Below are positions 23,194-35,429 of a DNA stretch of 64,000 nt, in pieces. Each line of letters begins with the position of its first letter. Position 1 is the stretch's first letter. The stretch comes from Pseudevernia furfuracea. Its lineage: Eukaryota; Ascomycota; Lecanoromycetes; Lecanorales; Parmeliaceae. A program made the translations under genes and the position numbers. The stretch is taken from the NCBI GenBank assembly GCA_022315425.1, contig JAIUPT010000030.1, positions 1,240,001 to 1,304,000 on the forward strand, written 5' to 3'. A model generated the notes under the pieces. It was not told the origin of the DNA. It worked only from the letters and a program-made list of their open reading frames with translations, and ran no database searches.

Positions 23194-25636
23194 ATGGCTA
23201 CCTCACACCCCTCTGAAATCATTCGTGGCGACTCTCCGGATCCTTCAAGTCATGCTGCAAATATCTACGATGCTTCAGCTGCAGAAGGTGAGTGGCTCGA
23301 CGAGACAGAAGATGATGACGACATTTTCGAACCGACAACAGATGAGAGCGAGGATGCGGAATTCTTCGATCCTTCTGAGGATGTCGAGGCAGATTTCCAT
23401 GGTACGGTGCTCTTACTTCATCCTTTATACGTGGTCAGATTTTCTCGTGTGGCCAAATGGAGGCTGTCTGCTAATCTTTGATTGTCCGGTGTACAGACGC
23501 TGAGGATGGCATGAGCGGTGTTGAGATTGAATTCTCTGTTCAAAATGTAGAAAGTGGCACACAAGATGATGATGGGGGTACCGAAACTGAAGCTGGCGAT
23601 TCTCGGACGGAGGCGAGCATAACTACCGGAGGCCCCTCACGAATACAAGGTCAATTGCACTGTGATTTCAGCTAGCAAGTTACTAAATTTCCTTGGTAGT
23701 TCCAACTCAGATCATGCAGCTTCTGGGACATGCCGGTCTTCGCCGGATATTTGCCAACCACCGGGCAGGCGGCTCTGGCATAACATTGCAGCTAGATGAG
23801 GGTCTAGATGACGGCTTAGGAGGCTTGCCAACTCGGAGAGGACCGCGCGCGAATGGCTCGAGCAACAAATTTCCTCGGGTGCCGAGCGAGGAAGGAAAGA
23901 AGTTGATGGACGGTGGTGTTTTTGGAAGCAATGAATACTACCGAGACACAACCAGAAAGAGGAATACGAGGCTGGCAAGGAAGCTGATGAGCCGGGAGCT
24001 GGGAACAGGTAGGGGCCAGTCCACAAGAACGTCCAGCGCTATATCACAGGTATGATGAGAGCCTGAGCAGACCCTTGTCAACCTACCTCAGTTCCCTACT
24101 AATATGAACAGGGAATGATACCGTCATCGAATGCGGACACAATCATTCACTACAACTCTCGGTGTTACTCTGGTCAATTCTCAGAAGATGGGAACTTCTT
24201 CTTCTCGTGCGCACAAGACTTCAAAGTGCGGATGTACGACACTTCGAACCCTTACAATTGGAAATACTACAAAACTGTTGTGTACCCATACGGCCAGTGG
24301 ACCATTACCGATGCTTCCCTCAGTCCGGACAACAAGTGGTTAGCGTACAGCTCGATACGAAGTATTGTTTGCCTTGCCCCCACAGATCCCAGCTCAAGCG
24401 GTGAACCATTTCTTCTGGACTTTTCAGATATGGGCGGACGTGGGGCTAGCAGGGGACGAGGCTTCAACGGAGGATTCAGTCAATTTGGTGTAGGTCGATC
24501 CACGTTAGCTTTTCCAATTGGCCGTAACTGATACATCTACAGATATGGTCAATCCGCTTTTCTGGTGACGGTCGAGAGATCGTAGCTGGGGCATCTGATC
24601 ATTCCGTTTACGTCTATGATCTTGAGACCCGGCAATCTATCTTGAGTATTCCTGGACATAACGATGATGTGAATGCTGTTTGCTTTGGAGATTCAAATTC
24701 TCCTCATATCCTCTACTCCGGCTCTGACGATACTACTATTAAAGTCTGGGACCGGAGGAGCATGGGCGATAGCCGAGAAGCTGGTGTCTTCATGGGTCAC
24801 ACCGAGGGTTTGACCTATGTTGACAGTAAAGGTGACGGCAGATACGTACTCAGCAACGGCAAAGACCAGACAATGAAGCTTTGGGATCTGCGTAAGATGA
24901 TGACAACAGAAGATGCATCGAGGCTGAACCCAAGGGAATTTACCAGAGGTTTTGATTACCGCTTTATGAGATACGAAGAAAATGACTATGAGCCGCATCC
25001 TCATGATTGTTCACTGGTCACATTTCGAGGTCATCGAGTCCTAAAAACGCTGATACGTTGTCATTTTTCACCGCCTGGTAGCACCAATTCTCGATATGTC
25101 TACTCCGGAAGCGAAGATGGGAGCGTTTATATCTACAATATGGATGCGACTCTAGCGGGTAAAGTTAACGTCAACCAAGCAACACATCACTCGCGGCCTC
25201 GAGATCTGGATTTGTACGCTAGTCACTATGATCCTGGGGAGGGAGGGAACAGGGGCGCGTGGAATACGTGCGTTCGGGATGCGAGCTGGCACCCCAACGC
25301 GCCAATTATTGCTGGTAAGATTGGCTCTTTCTACAAGCAACGGTTAGATCCCAGATGTGAATGTACTGACATATTCCAGCAACGTCTTGGAATGGTTGGG
25401 GCATGTCCACTGGAACCTGTACCACGCACAGCTGGAACGATGGAGCAGAAGACGATGAAGGCGAACCGAAGATGGGGTTGAGGGTAGATCAGCGACTGGA
25501 GATGGATGATGATCTTTACGATAACCCACGATCTTTGCGAGATGGACGACTGATGAACCGCTACAGAGCACGGTTAAGGAGTCAGAGAGTTGCGGCTACG
25601 AACGAGGCTGCTGACGATGATGAAAGTCACTGGTAG
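23194..25636 (+). CDS. WD40 protein, DCAF11/LEC14B-like substrate receptor
   Basis: Six exons, 23194-23401, 23497-23649, 23700-24049, 24112-24489, 24543-25314 and 25380-25636, 705 aa. An acidic N-terminal ~120 residues is followed by IMQLLGHAGLRRIF and RLARKLMSREL. The WD40 propeller then starts (RCYSGQFSEDGNFFFSCAQD, DDTTIKVWDRRSM, SNGKDQTMKLWDLRKMM, YVYSGSEDGSVYIYN). The insert SLVTFRGHRVLKTLIRCHFS and the late DASWHPNAPIIAATSWNGW are hallmarks of DCAF11/LEC14B proteins. In animals and plants these recruit substrates to CUL4-DDB1 ubiquitin ligases. Likely nuclear or cytosolic. The C-terminal basic and acidic tail is not conserved in my memory. Confidence 0.85.
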
Positions 25637-25977
25637 CCTCACATACCACTCCAGCCCCACATAAGCCGATAGACAGGAGCACTCCCGATTGAAAGAATCT
25701 GCTATAAAGCAGATGAGTTATTCTCGTAACGCATAAGAGATCGTCCTGCCTCAAAGAAATTTCTTTTACCAGCTTGCAATATCTGATTCGGGCGTTCGGT
25801 GGATTCGACTTCATTTGTGGAAGAGAGAAAGATATAGCATGGGGCCATGAGAATTCAATAGTCTCCTCGGCATTTACATAGGCGTCACAGCATCAATATC
25901 ACCAACACAAGGGTGAATTTCGAAGTCTTGCAAACAACATGATCAATTCAGGCCTGAATTGCTCGGTACTTCTCTAT
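25637..25977. other. Gap between convergent genes
   Basis: 3' flanks of the WD40 gene (+) and RPL21 (-). Nothing else seen. Confidence 0.4.
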
Positions 25978-26676
25978 CTAAATCGTTGTTTCGTAAGCAA
26001 TCGGCACTACGGTCTCGACTCCTCCCTTCGCATCGATTGTTCTCTCTTCCCTCGGTCCCAGAGGCTGCCTCTTCAAGAACATGTGCACACCCTCCGCTTT
26101 AGCCTTCTGCTTCTTCCCTGCGTTGTCCTTAACCCGGTTGATGAATTCTTCTCGTGAGCGGGAAAGGGAGACATGCTCGATGCGAACGTTGACTCGCTTC
26201 TCAATGTACCGGTTGCCAACTCGCTTGTATATTATGACCCCAACTGCGGATTTGGTGACATTGTAGATGACGCCGGTTTTGCCGTGGTAAACCTTGTGGG
26301 GCATGCTGTGGTACTGATCAGCAAAATCGTAATTGATTGTTGAAGGTGGAAGGGAATACGAACCCTTTTTGAACGGCTCCGTTGGCTTTGACATCAACGA
26401 TGTCCCCGACTCTGAAGACGGGTTAATCCACCTGCAGTAATTCTGACTCGAATGCAAAGACCTACTTGTATTGTCTCAGGTATGTTGAGAGCTTTATCAT
26501 ACCCTTCTTCTTGAAGTCGCGCGAGAAGGCATACTGTAGCCCCGGTCAGTTTTGAGTCCACGGCTTAAGAGCAGAGTAGAGCTGATGAATGCCAGTTTTT
26601 ATAAAGCTGTCTAGCACTACTCTTGAGGTTTTTCACATACCCGAGTACCGGCACGGAGACCAGCTGAGTGACCCAT
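25978..26676 (-). CDS. rpl21: 60S ribosomal protein L21 (eL21)
   Basis: Four exons, 26676-26641, 26533-26466, 26411-26364 and 26305-25978, 159 aa. The spliced protein starts MGHSAGLRAGTRYAFSRDFK and continues KKGMIKLSTYLRQYKVGDIV, then DVKANGAVQKGMPHKVYHGK, TGVIYNVTKSAVGVIIYKRV and VRIEHVSLSRSREEF. These are the diagnostic segments of eL21. Structural component of the large subunit. It shares a 191-bp upstream region with RPS9. Confidence 0.95.
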
Positions 26677-26867
26677 GGTGTCTTATGGATCGTTTGTTGA
26701 GCTGGACTTGAGTTTGTCGTCGTGCTGCTATTCTTGTTCTTCTGAGGTAAAGGGCAAAGTTCGTGGTGGGCTCGCTTAGGGCCTTAGCAGCGCGCTAAAC
26801 TACCCGCTCCCTTTCCCACATTGAAGTCGACATTCTCGCCTACTTGCCAAAGGTCATCACCACAATC
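26677..26867. promoter_or_regulatory. Bidirectional promoter of RPL21 and RPS9
   Basis: Only 191 bp separate the two start codons. It contains a TTAGGG hexamer at 26776-26781, and C/T-rich tracts (CGCTCCCTTTCCC) lie on the RPS9 side. TTAGGG/ACCCTA-type elements are used in ribosomal protein promoters of several fungi; use here is inference. Confidence 0.6.
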
Positions 26868-27700
26868 ATGGCACCACGCTCGTACAGCAAGACCTACAAG
26901 GTACCACGTCGTCGTAAGTAGTTTCCGAAATTGAGACCTTGCTTCCAGGGACTGACCACGTCCATAGCTTTCGAGGCTGCTCGTCTGTCAGTATTTCCCG
27001 GCCACTGAAGCAAGAGCTTGCTCTGTTCATGTCGATGGAATTAAATTGACTCCTATCGCAGGGACTCTGAGCTCAAGATCGTCGGCGAATATGGTCTTCG
27101 TAACAAACGTGAGGTTTGGCGCGTCATGCTCACCCTCTCCAAGATCCGTCGTGCTGCCCGGTACTTCTCTATTTTCCACACTCCTTGCTCGCAACGCATG
27201 CTCACCCATGAACTATCACACAGTCAACTCCTGACCATGGAAGAGAAAGACCCAAAGCGTCTTTTCGAGGGAAACGCCTTGATTCGCCGTCTCGTCCGTG
27301 TGGGTGTGCTTGATGAATCCCGCATGAAGCTCGACTACGTGCTTGCGCTCAAGGTGGAGGACTTCTTGGAGCGGCGGCTCCAGACTTGTGTTTACAAGCT
27401 CGGATTGGCGAAGAGCATTCATCATGCTAGGGTCTTGATTAGGCAGAGGCACATTCGGTATGTCTTATGTCTTGTGACGCGCGATGTCGACAAAACTGAT
27501 CCTGGGTGTCTTCTTGTAGTGTTGGAAAGCAGATCGTCAACGTCCCATCTTTCGTCGTTCGTCTCGACTCCCAGAAGCATATTGATTTTGCTCTGACCTC
27601 GCCATTTGGTGGTGGGCGTCCTGGACGTGTGAGGAGGAAGAAGGCTAAGGCTGCGGAGAAGAAGGATGAGGGTGATGCTGGTGAGGAGGAAGAGGAGTGA
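26868..27700 (+). CDS. rps9: 40S ribosomal protein S9 (uS4)
   Basis: Five exons, 26868-26913, 26968-26986 (19 nt), 27062-27160, 27224-27457 and 27520-27700, 192 aa. Reads MAPRSYSKTYKVPRRPFEAA, then DSELKIVGEYGLRNKREVWR, SKIRRAARQLLTMEEKDPKR and the S4 RNA-binding domain (ERRLQTCVYKLGLAKSIHHA, LIRQRHIRVGKQIVN). It ends with the basic and acidic tail RVRRKKAKAAEKK...EEEEE. Small-subunit protein affecting decoding fidelity. The 19-nt second exon is small but phases correctly. Confidence 0.95.
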
Positions 27701-27936
27701 GCGGGGCCTACTATATGCCAGACGCTATCTTCTGGCTACAGGCATTGTCAAAGCACGGCAAAAATCTCTAAGCAATTGCCTAGCTCACGTGTGAGCGTAG
27801 ACGAATCGATTAAATCAAGACATGTTTGCAAAAAGACCGTTTATTGGTATCATCTACATCCCTAGGCTATCCCCGAGCTCCGTATGGACTATGCTTGGCC
27901 ACAATTCCGACGCAATTGAAGGATCCATGTTCGACA

Positions 27937-29391
27937 CTAATTCAGGAGCTCGTCTGTGCCCAAAAACTTTGCCATAGGATCATCTGTCATTGCTCTGGAC
28001 CTTTTGTAAGCCTCGAGATCTTCCTCACTGACACCACCCTTCATTTCCGTCAACGTCCTTTTCTTTGCCACCGCCTCTGATTTCCCGTCCATTTTCTCGT
28101 TCTCAACTGGCGCGTCCATTTCTCTAGTCTGTATACCATGGCCTTCGGCTAATCCAACTGACCTCATGGACGGCACATCTTCAAGCTCTCCACCATTCCG
28201 GATCTTGTTGGCTTCTTCGAAGGCTAGCTTGCCCTCCTCGCCCGTGCAATAACTGTTCTTTGTTGTAGAATGGCAGCAGGCGTAGCCCCATTGGAAATTG
28301 GACCACCAGCTTCCCCATACCGAACTATGGTTGTTAAGATACACATCCTCAGGATATTTTGATTTCGCGTCCACTTTCGGTGCTCCTTTGATCGCCCCTG
28401 TCTCATCGTATTCCACATATCGTTCATTCTCGACAACGGCCGTATCTCGAAGTTGTGACGGTTGCAAGTGCTGCTCACCGCCATACTTCTCCACCAGCGT
28501 TTTTCGTTGCGCCTCCCGTTTAGAGTCGTTCTCTTCCTTTTCCTTTCTTCGAAAATATTCGCCTGAAGTAGGGTTGGCTTGGAGATGTGTTTTATTCTTG
28601 TCTCCTCGCTCTTGTGACTCCCATGCGTATTTCTGCGCCCTCTCAAATTCTGCCGCATCCCCTGACGCTCGCATGAGGTTATCTTCTGCAACCAAAGCGG
28701 CGGCTTGGTCGGCTTGAGCGCCCATATCTACCATCGATCTTGTCTTGGGGTCGTACTTAGCAGAATCCAGGTCCAAATTAAGCAAATATTTGGCTGTGTC
28801 CTCGCGTATTCGTAGGTTTCTGGTAGCAGTGCTCTGCTGCCGCCCCATATCAGACTCCTCGGCATATCTCGCCTCCTCTTCCTCACCCTCTAGTCTCTGT
28901 TCACCATCCTCAGTCAGCAGCTTCTGCCTATCCGACTCCGCCTCCCCACCTTTCAGCCTTTTTTTTAGATGCTCCAACTCCTCCCATTCCTCGGTCACAC
29001 TTCGGTACTGTTCCGCATCATATCCATTCCACCGATCTCTCTTCGCATCCCAGCCCAACTCCACATCCTGCACTACTTCATCGGCTTGAATGTCTTTGCC
29101 TGTCCACCGAGCACCCTTCGCCCTTGGCCTGCTCAGGCATTCTTTGGTCTTATGTGTCAAGGCACCACAGTTCTCACAAGCGCCTTTGCGGAACTTTGTA
29201 GCTGCAGGACCAAGTCGCTTTCCCCGATCATACCATTTTGACTGGTCAGGTATCGAGGTCTGGAGACGTTGATGCTCGAGGTAGTCGTTTTCGCTGTCCG
29301 CGGATTCAAGGTAGAAAGGCTTTTTGGAGATGAAGGAGGGAATGTACTCGTTCTGCTCTTTTTTCGCGGGTTCTGCGGGTTTCCTGGACAT
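27937..29391 (-). CDS. slu7: Pre-mRNA splicing factor SLU7 (second step)
   Basis: A single uninterrupted frame of 484 aa. A CCHC zinc knuckle lies at residues 72-85 (CENCGALTHKTKEC), preceded by SKWYDRGKRLGPAATKFRKG and followed by RPRAKGARWTGKDIQADE, the core signature of SLU7. The C-terminal half is charged and includes EKYGGEQHL, NNHSSVWGSWW and GYACCHSTTKNSYCTGEEG, all conserved in the family. SLU7 acts with Prp18 at the second catalytic step and in 3' splice-site choice. It is notable that this gene is intronless among intron-rich neighbours. Confidence 0.95.
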   Translation of the reverse strand: MSRKPAEPAKKEQNEYIPSFISKKPFYLESADSENDYLEHQRLQTSIPDQSKWYDRGKRLGPAATKFRKGACENCGALTHKTKECLSRPRAKGARWTGKDIQADEVVQDVELGWDAKRDRWNGYDAEQYRSVTEEWEELEHLKKRLKGGEAESDRQKLLTEDGEQRLEGEEEEARYAEESDMGRQQSTATRNLRIREDTAKYLLNLDLDSAKYDPKTRSMVDMGAQADQAAALVAEDNLMRASGDAAEFERAQKYAWESQERGDKNKTHLQANPTSGEYFRRKEKEENDSKREAQRKTLVEKYGGEQHLQPSQLRDTAVVENERYVEYDETGAIKGAPKVDAKSKYPEDVYLNNHSSVWGSWWSNFQWGYACCHSTTKNSYCTGEEGKLAFEEANKIRNGGELEDVPSMRSVGLAEGHGIQTREMDAPVENEKMDGKSEAVAKKRTLTEMKGGVSEEDLEAYKRSRAMTDDPMAKFLGTDELLN

Positions 29392-29736
29392 GATGACGAT
29401 GATGTGAAGTGGTTTGAGAAAGTGCGACGGTCTTCGAGTGGATGAGTGAAAAGATGTCTTGCAGTAGTTGTGAGAACAAAATAAACTGACGAGGTTTCGC
29501 GGAAGGTAGCTACCTTAGCTTCGATACGTCCGTAGGGCTGAGGTGATGCATGTGCTCTCGGCGTTTCGCGACGGCATGTGCATAAGATATTCGCGTCGTC
29601 AAGGTTCTTCCATCTGGGTCGTTCCTTATCCAATAATGGTAGTTTGATGCTAGGATTTTGGTAACTACCGTCCGCACGGTCGCTCCATCATGCGCTCGGA
29701 TCCGCACTGTCACTGCTCCCCTACTCAAAACATTCA
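29392..29736. promoter_or_regulatory. Shared promoter of SLU7 and REV3
   Basis: A 345-bp head-to-head gap. No obvious named site. It must contain both transcription start regions unless the 5' UTRs overlap. Confidence 0.45.
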
Positions 29737-32700
29737 ATGGACCTCTTTCGCGTTAGACTAAACTGCGTTGACCACTACCAAGCAAGTCCTACTGCGTTCG
29801 ATCCCCAACTTCCTGTCGTCCATGGCTCCAACCAGCAGAGGGCCGTTCCCAAGGTCCCTGTCATCAGGGTTTTCGGTGCCACCGAAACAGGACAGAAGGT
29901 ATGCGCCCATGTTCATGGCGCGTTGCCGTACCTCTACGTCAGATACGATGGGAGTCTGATACAGCAAGATGGTAAGACCCACTTCTAATCCCAGTCGCGG
30001 ATCTTTCTTATACGCCTGCAGTCGCCACATACATTCGTCAACTCAATCTATCCATCGACCATGCCCTTGCAGTCAGCTACCGCCGCAATATGTACGAGGG
30101 AAAAACCGCCTTCGTTGGGCACATCACTCTCGTCAAGGGTGTCCCATTTTACGGTTACAATGTCGGCTATAAGTTCTTTCTCAAAATCTACATGCTGAAC
30201 CCACTCCACATGACTCGCCTGGCAGATCTTTTGCGACAAGGTACGATTATGAAGAAGGTCATCCAACCCTACGAAAGCCACATGCAGTACCTGCTACAAT
30301 GGATGTGCGACTACAACCTTTATGGGTGCGCGTACATAAACTGCAGCCAAGTGAAGTTCCGAAGCCCAGTGCCAGACTATTTAGACATGAACAGCACTAC
30401 TCACCAATGGCACAATCGGGCAATCCCTCCTTCTCTAATTTCGGACAACGAGATAATCTCGCGGCAAAGCCACTGCTCTATTGAAGTTGATATCTGCGTA
30501 CAGCACATTCTCAACCGACTTGACATCAAATCGCGGCCTATACATCATGACTTCACTGAGCTTAAGAATCCAATTGCGACAGACGAAAAGCTAGTTCAAA
30601 GCATGGCAGGTCTCTGGCGCGATGAGACTAGGAGGAGAAAAGCCAGGATGGGGCAGACGAATCCAGGAAGCAGCCCATTTCCGCCAGAAGTATTGGTGTC
30701 TGTTTCAGCGGATCCGAGAAATATCCAGGCAGGTGGATGGATCCATGAGAAGGAGTATATGGAAAAGATCAAACTCATCATCCAGGACGAGAGGCAGAAG
30801 AGTGATGGCAGGAGAATTGAATTTGATGGATTTGTCGAAGATCAAAGCCTTGAGAAAAAGGTGAAGACATCGCTGGACAGCGTAGAAGACCTTTTTCCGG
30901 AGAACCTGGCGCATCTAATGCTTTCTCGGTTGGCATCTCAAGCTGCCGTGGATACAACACAGGAGGCGGTTGCCGATATGCCAGAGGTAGACGAAAGCCG
31001 GCTTCTCTCTTTCGAGGAGGATGAATTCCCGGATGAGTCGGACGAAGACTTAGCGCGAGACCTGAGAATGTCGCAGAAGAAGTATGGGCAGCGAACAGAT
31101 GATGCTATGGAGCAATTCGCGAACCAGGGCATGAACGAGCTAATGTACGACAACGAAGGCAGGCTTGAAGATGGTGCGTCCACTACCAATGCCACGAAAG
31201 TTCCCAGATCAGCTCCATTTGCCAAGGGGCAAGACATTACAAGCTCTGCTGAGTTTGAAAAGATGGGAATTAGAAGTGCGGGTAACTATGACCACGCTGA
31301 AGAGGACGCTTTTGAAGTCCCTTTGGAATTTGCAAGCGACATTAGTGCTGAACGAGCGAAGGACTCGACAAAAGATAATCTGCATGACAGAAAGAGACGT
31401 AAGCTCCCTAACGGCGATCTCCTTACAGTCGCAGATGTCCACCATCACCAGACCAAAGACAGCAGTCGAGAAGGCCATAATGTTTCTGCGAACGGTTCAT
31501 TGGAATTGCGAGGTAAGGCTGATCTTGATCAGTCGGTGGCGTTCCTGTCCTCCGAGGGGCCAGATGGAATGCTTCACCCGCGTGAAAATAGCCAGAGAAA
31601 GCGGAAAATGCTGCCATCTTCCCAGGAAGGAATCATCTCCATGACCGGAAACAAGACCCTCTCGTTTCAAGTCGTCAAAGATCCGTATGATCTAAACACC
31701 ATCAAAAAGCTCAGTCAAACCAATACCTCAGATATTAAAGGCTCGCAGAAATCAAAAACCAGCTCGATGTCTTGTCCACCGTCTAGCGAGCCAAGCTCAA
31801 GCGCATTCAGTGCACCAAGGCTTCAATCGCCGCGATCTTTGGCGTCACCGAGGAAAGTGTCATCCCAGGTGTCCGAATGCTCCTCGAAATTTCATCAAGC
31901 TTTCGATATCGGACTACGAAAGGAAATACTGTTACTAATTCATGAACCGCCTCCCGCTTCCGAGATCTTGCTGGAAATGCGAAACGAAAGGCTTCCGTCA
32001 ATCATCTATCAGAACGCTTACTATAGTAACGAAAAGGATGTGCCTGAGCGTACCAAAGAGTACGCAGGAAAGGAATTCAAGCTTGAGAGTGGAACGGTTC
32101 CATTCCTGGCAAATTTCGATCCTACAGGGACGTCGCCAGCAAGTCGAGGAGAGAAACTTAGCGTCGTTGTAGAGAAGACTGATGAGGAGCGACTATATCG
32201 AAAACGAAGAATGGCATGTGGACTTCGAACCTGGGAAATGGAAGAAATGCCTCCCACAAGACAGGAAGTCCAAGCTTGGATAGATAAGCAGGGCGAGGAA
32301 ATATCGGGGCCTCTGGATAAGGCGACTGCCAACGACGGAATCCCGTCGACGAAGGTGGATATCTCGCAGATCGACGGTGCTACTCAAAAGAACAAGCACG
32401 GGTTCAAATATTCACAAAAGCAGAAATCGACCAGTGTACAACACGAAACTCAGTATATGAGCGTCATGAGTCTTGAAATTCACGTCAGTACTCGTGGGAT
32501 TCTAGTGCCTAATCCCGAGCAGGATGAAATTGGGTGCGTTTTCTGGTGTCTCCAGTCCGATGAAGAGGATCTAGTGGTCAACGGCATCAATGAAGGGACA
32601 CACGTGGGAGTTTTGGCCCTGTCGGATAGCGGAGGGTTGGCCCATAGAATCTCCCAGCACACTGGCGTGGAGGTGGAAGAGGAGACTTCTGAACTTGAGT

Positions 32701-34994
32701 TGATCAACCGCATGGTGGATATCGTTCGGGGCTATGACCCTGACATCCTAACCGGCTACGAGGTGCACAGTGGGTCCTGGGGATATATGATAGAACGAGC
32801 TCGATGCAAATACGACTATAATCTGTGCGACGAATTGTCAAGAATGAAATCCCAGTCGCACGGTCGATTTGGCAAAGAGGACGATCGCTGGGGTTTCAAT
32901 CACACTTCCACCATTAGAGTCACAGGAAGGCATATGATCAACGTTTGGCGCGCAATGAGAGGAGAGCTGAATCTGCTGCAGTATACGATGGAGAACGTCG
33001 TTTTTCAGCTCTGTCATCGCCGTATACCGCATTATTCTTTCCAAGACCTGACAGTCTGGTACAAAAGTGGCAAACCAAAGGACCTCGCTAAAGTTGTGGA
33101 TTACTATATCTCCCGTGTCCAGCTAGACCTAGAGATCTTGGAACAGAATGAGCTTATTCCAAGGACCAGTGAGCAAGCGCGATTGCTGGGGGTGGATTTC
33201 TTTTCAGTGTTTTCGCGAGGATCTCAATTCAAGGTCGAATCACTCATGTTTCGAATTGCCAAGCCAGAGAATTTCTTGCTGCCGTCACCGAGTCGAAAGC
33301 AAGTCGGCCAGCAGAACGCCTTGGAATGTCTGCCTTTGGTGATGGAGCCTCAAAGCGCCTTTTACAACAGCCCACTGCTGGTGCTTGACTTTCAATCTCT
33401 GTATCCGAGCGTGATGATTGCATACAATTACTGCTACTCCACGTTCTTAGGAAGGGTGGTTAGCTGGCGTGGTCAAAACAAGATGGGTTTTACAGACTAT
33501 CATAGAGAGCCAAGGCTCTTGGAGCTTTTCAAAGACCAAATCAACATCGCGCCAAACGGTATGATGTATGCCAAACCAGATCTTCGCAAGTCTCTCCTCG
33601 CAAAGATGCTCGGCGAGATCCTGGAGACTCGAGTCATGGTCAAAAGCGGGATGAAGGTCGATAGGGATGACAAGACTCTGCAGAGGCTACTCAACAACAG
33701 ACAGCTCGCATTGAAGCTCATTGCCAATGTCACTTACGGTTACACCTCTGCCTCCTTCTCTGGGCGCATGCCATGCTCAGAGATTGCCGACAGCATTGTC
33801 CAGACAGGTCGTGAGACATTGGAGAAAGCCATTGCATTGATACACTCGGTGGAAAGGTGGGGAGCCGAGGTGGTGTACGGTGACACTGACAGTCTCTTCG
33901 TCTATCTCAAGGGCCGCACCAAAGGCGAGGCGTTTGACATCGGCAGAGAGATCGCCAAGACCATTACGGACATGAATCCTAGACCGATTAAATTAAAATT
34001 CGAAAAAGTGTATTTTCCATGCGTGTTACTCGCAAAGAAGCGATATGTAGGTCTCAAATACGAGAGCAAGGATCAAATGGTGCCAGACTTTGATGCTAAG
34101 GGTATTGAGACCGTGCGCCGAGACGGAACACCAGCTGAGCAGAAGATCGAAGAGAAAGCATTGAAGATTCTGTTCCGCTCGGCGGATTTGAGCCAGGTCA
34201 AAAGCTACTTCCAGCGACAGTGCGCGAAGATCATGAAAGGAAAAGTGTCCATCCAAGACTTCTGTTTCGCGAAAGAGGTCAAGCTTGGTACGTACAGCGA
34301 CAAGGGTCTGCCGCCTCCAGGAGCACTCATTAGCACCAGGAGGATGTTAGAGGACCCTCGTGCGGAACCGCAATACGGAGAGCGTGTTCCCTACGTCGTG
34401 ATTACAGGAGCCCCAGGGGCTAGGCTGATCGATCGATGCGTATCTCCGAACGTGCTATTGCACAACGATAATAATGAATTGGATGCAGAATACTACATTT
34501 TGAAGAATCTTGTCCCACCTCTTGAACGCATCTTCAACCTCGTTGGAGCGAACGTACGACAGTGGTACGACGAAATGCCCAAATTTCAGCGAGTGCGCCG
34601 CATAGAAGCAGGGGCAACCACAGGAGGAAAGGATTTGGTCATGTCGAAGAAGACACTAGAATCTTACATGAAATCTTCTACCTGCATCGTCTGTCATGCG
34701 AAGCTCGAAGAAGAAATGGCGATCTGCGCCAGATGCATGCAACATGCCGACAGCTCTCTTATGACATTGCACTCGCGGCTCAACAAAGCAGAGAGGAAGG
34801 CTGTCAACCTGGAGAACGTGTGTCGCTCTTGTGCGAGTCTGGCTTGGGGCGAGGAGGTGAAATGTGACAGCAAGGATTGTCCTGTCTTCTATACCCGGAC
34901 GAGGCATATGGCAGGTCTACGAAGTTCGAAAATAATGGCGGAACCGGTGATGGGGATCTTGGAGGAGCTTGAGGCTGGCGATTTGGATTGGTAA
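29737..34994 (+). CDS. rev3: DNA polymerase zeta catalytic subunit
   Basis: Two exons, 29737-29971 and 30022-34994, 1735 aa, typical for filamentous fungi. The N-terminal B-family domain has PVIRVFGATETGQKVCAHVH and YVRYDGSL. A long, poorly conserved disordered middle (roughly residues 280-780) follows. Polymerase motifs come next: motif A DFQSLYPSVMIAYNY near residue 1200, motif B NRQLALKLIANVTYGY, and motif C YGDTDSLFV near 1363, with both catalytic aspartates present. Two C-terminal cysteine modules (near 1632 and 1677: CIVC...CARC and CRSC...CDSKDC) match CysA and the Fe-S-binding CysB. Pol zeta performs error-prone translesion synthesis. The enzyme looks intact. Confidence 0.96.
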
Positions 34995-35429
34995 CTCGCA
35001 TTGGATCTGGCGATTGCATTGAAGGCGTACGCATTATACCCCATGGAAAGCATTGCAATGGCGTTACAGTCTAGAGATCTAGAGTGTATTATGTATATCG
35101 AGGTAGATAATTGATTATGCATTATATGTTTTCGAGGAAGACTTTGAATTTGAACGAGGCACCGAGCCGTGCGTCATCTTTATAGATCCTTAGATCCTAA
35201 ACCTACAATTCTGAGAAGGTCAGATCCTCACATATAGAACATAACCGCTTCCACTCAAGTAAAGGTTCGGAACTGACCGAAGCACCCAAGTGTGGGCAAA
35301 GCCCACAAGTTCGTCTCCGAATTTGACAACGAAAAGTCGCGTCAAAGCCAAACCTGACACCTTGCATACCCAAACCATAAGCACGATGAGTGTGATACTT
35401 TTGCACCTCAAAGAGCTGCCCCCGTCGTG
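34995..35429. other. Intergenic gap
   Basis: REV3 3' flank and NVJ2 promoter; several AT-rich segments near 35080-35190. No coding support. Confidence 0.4.
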
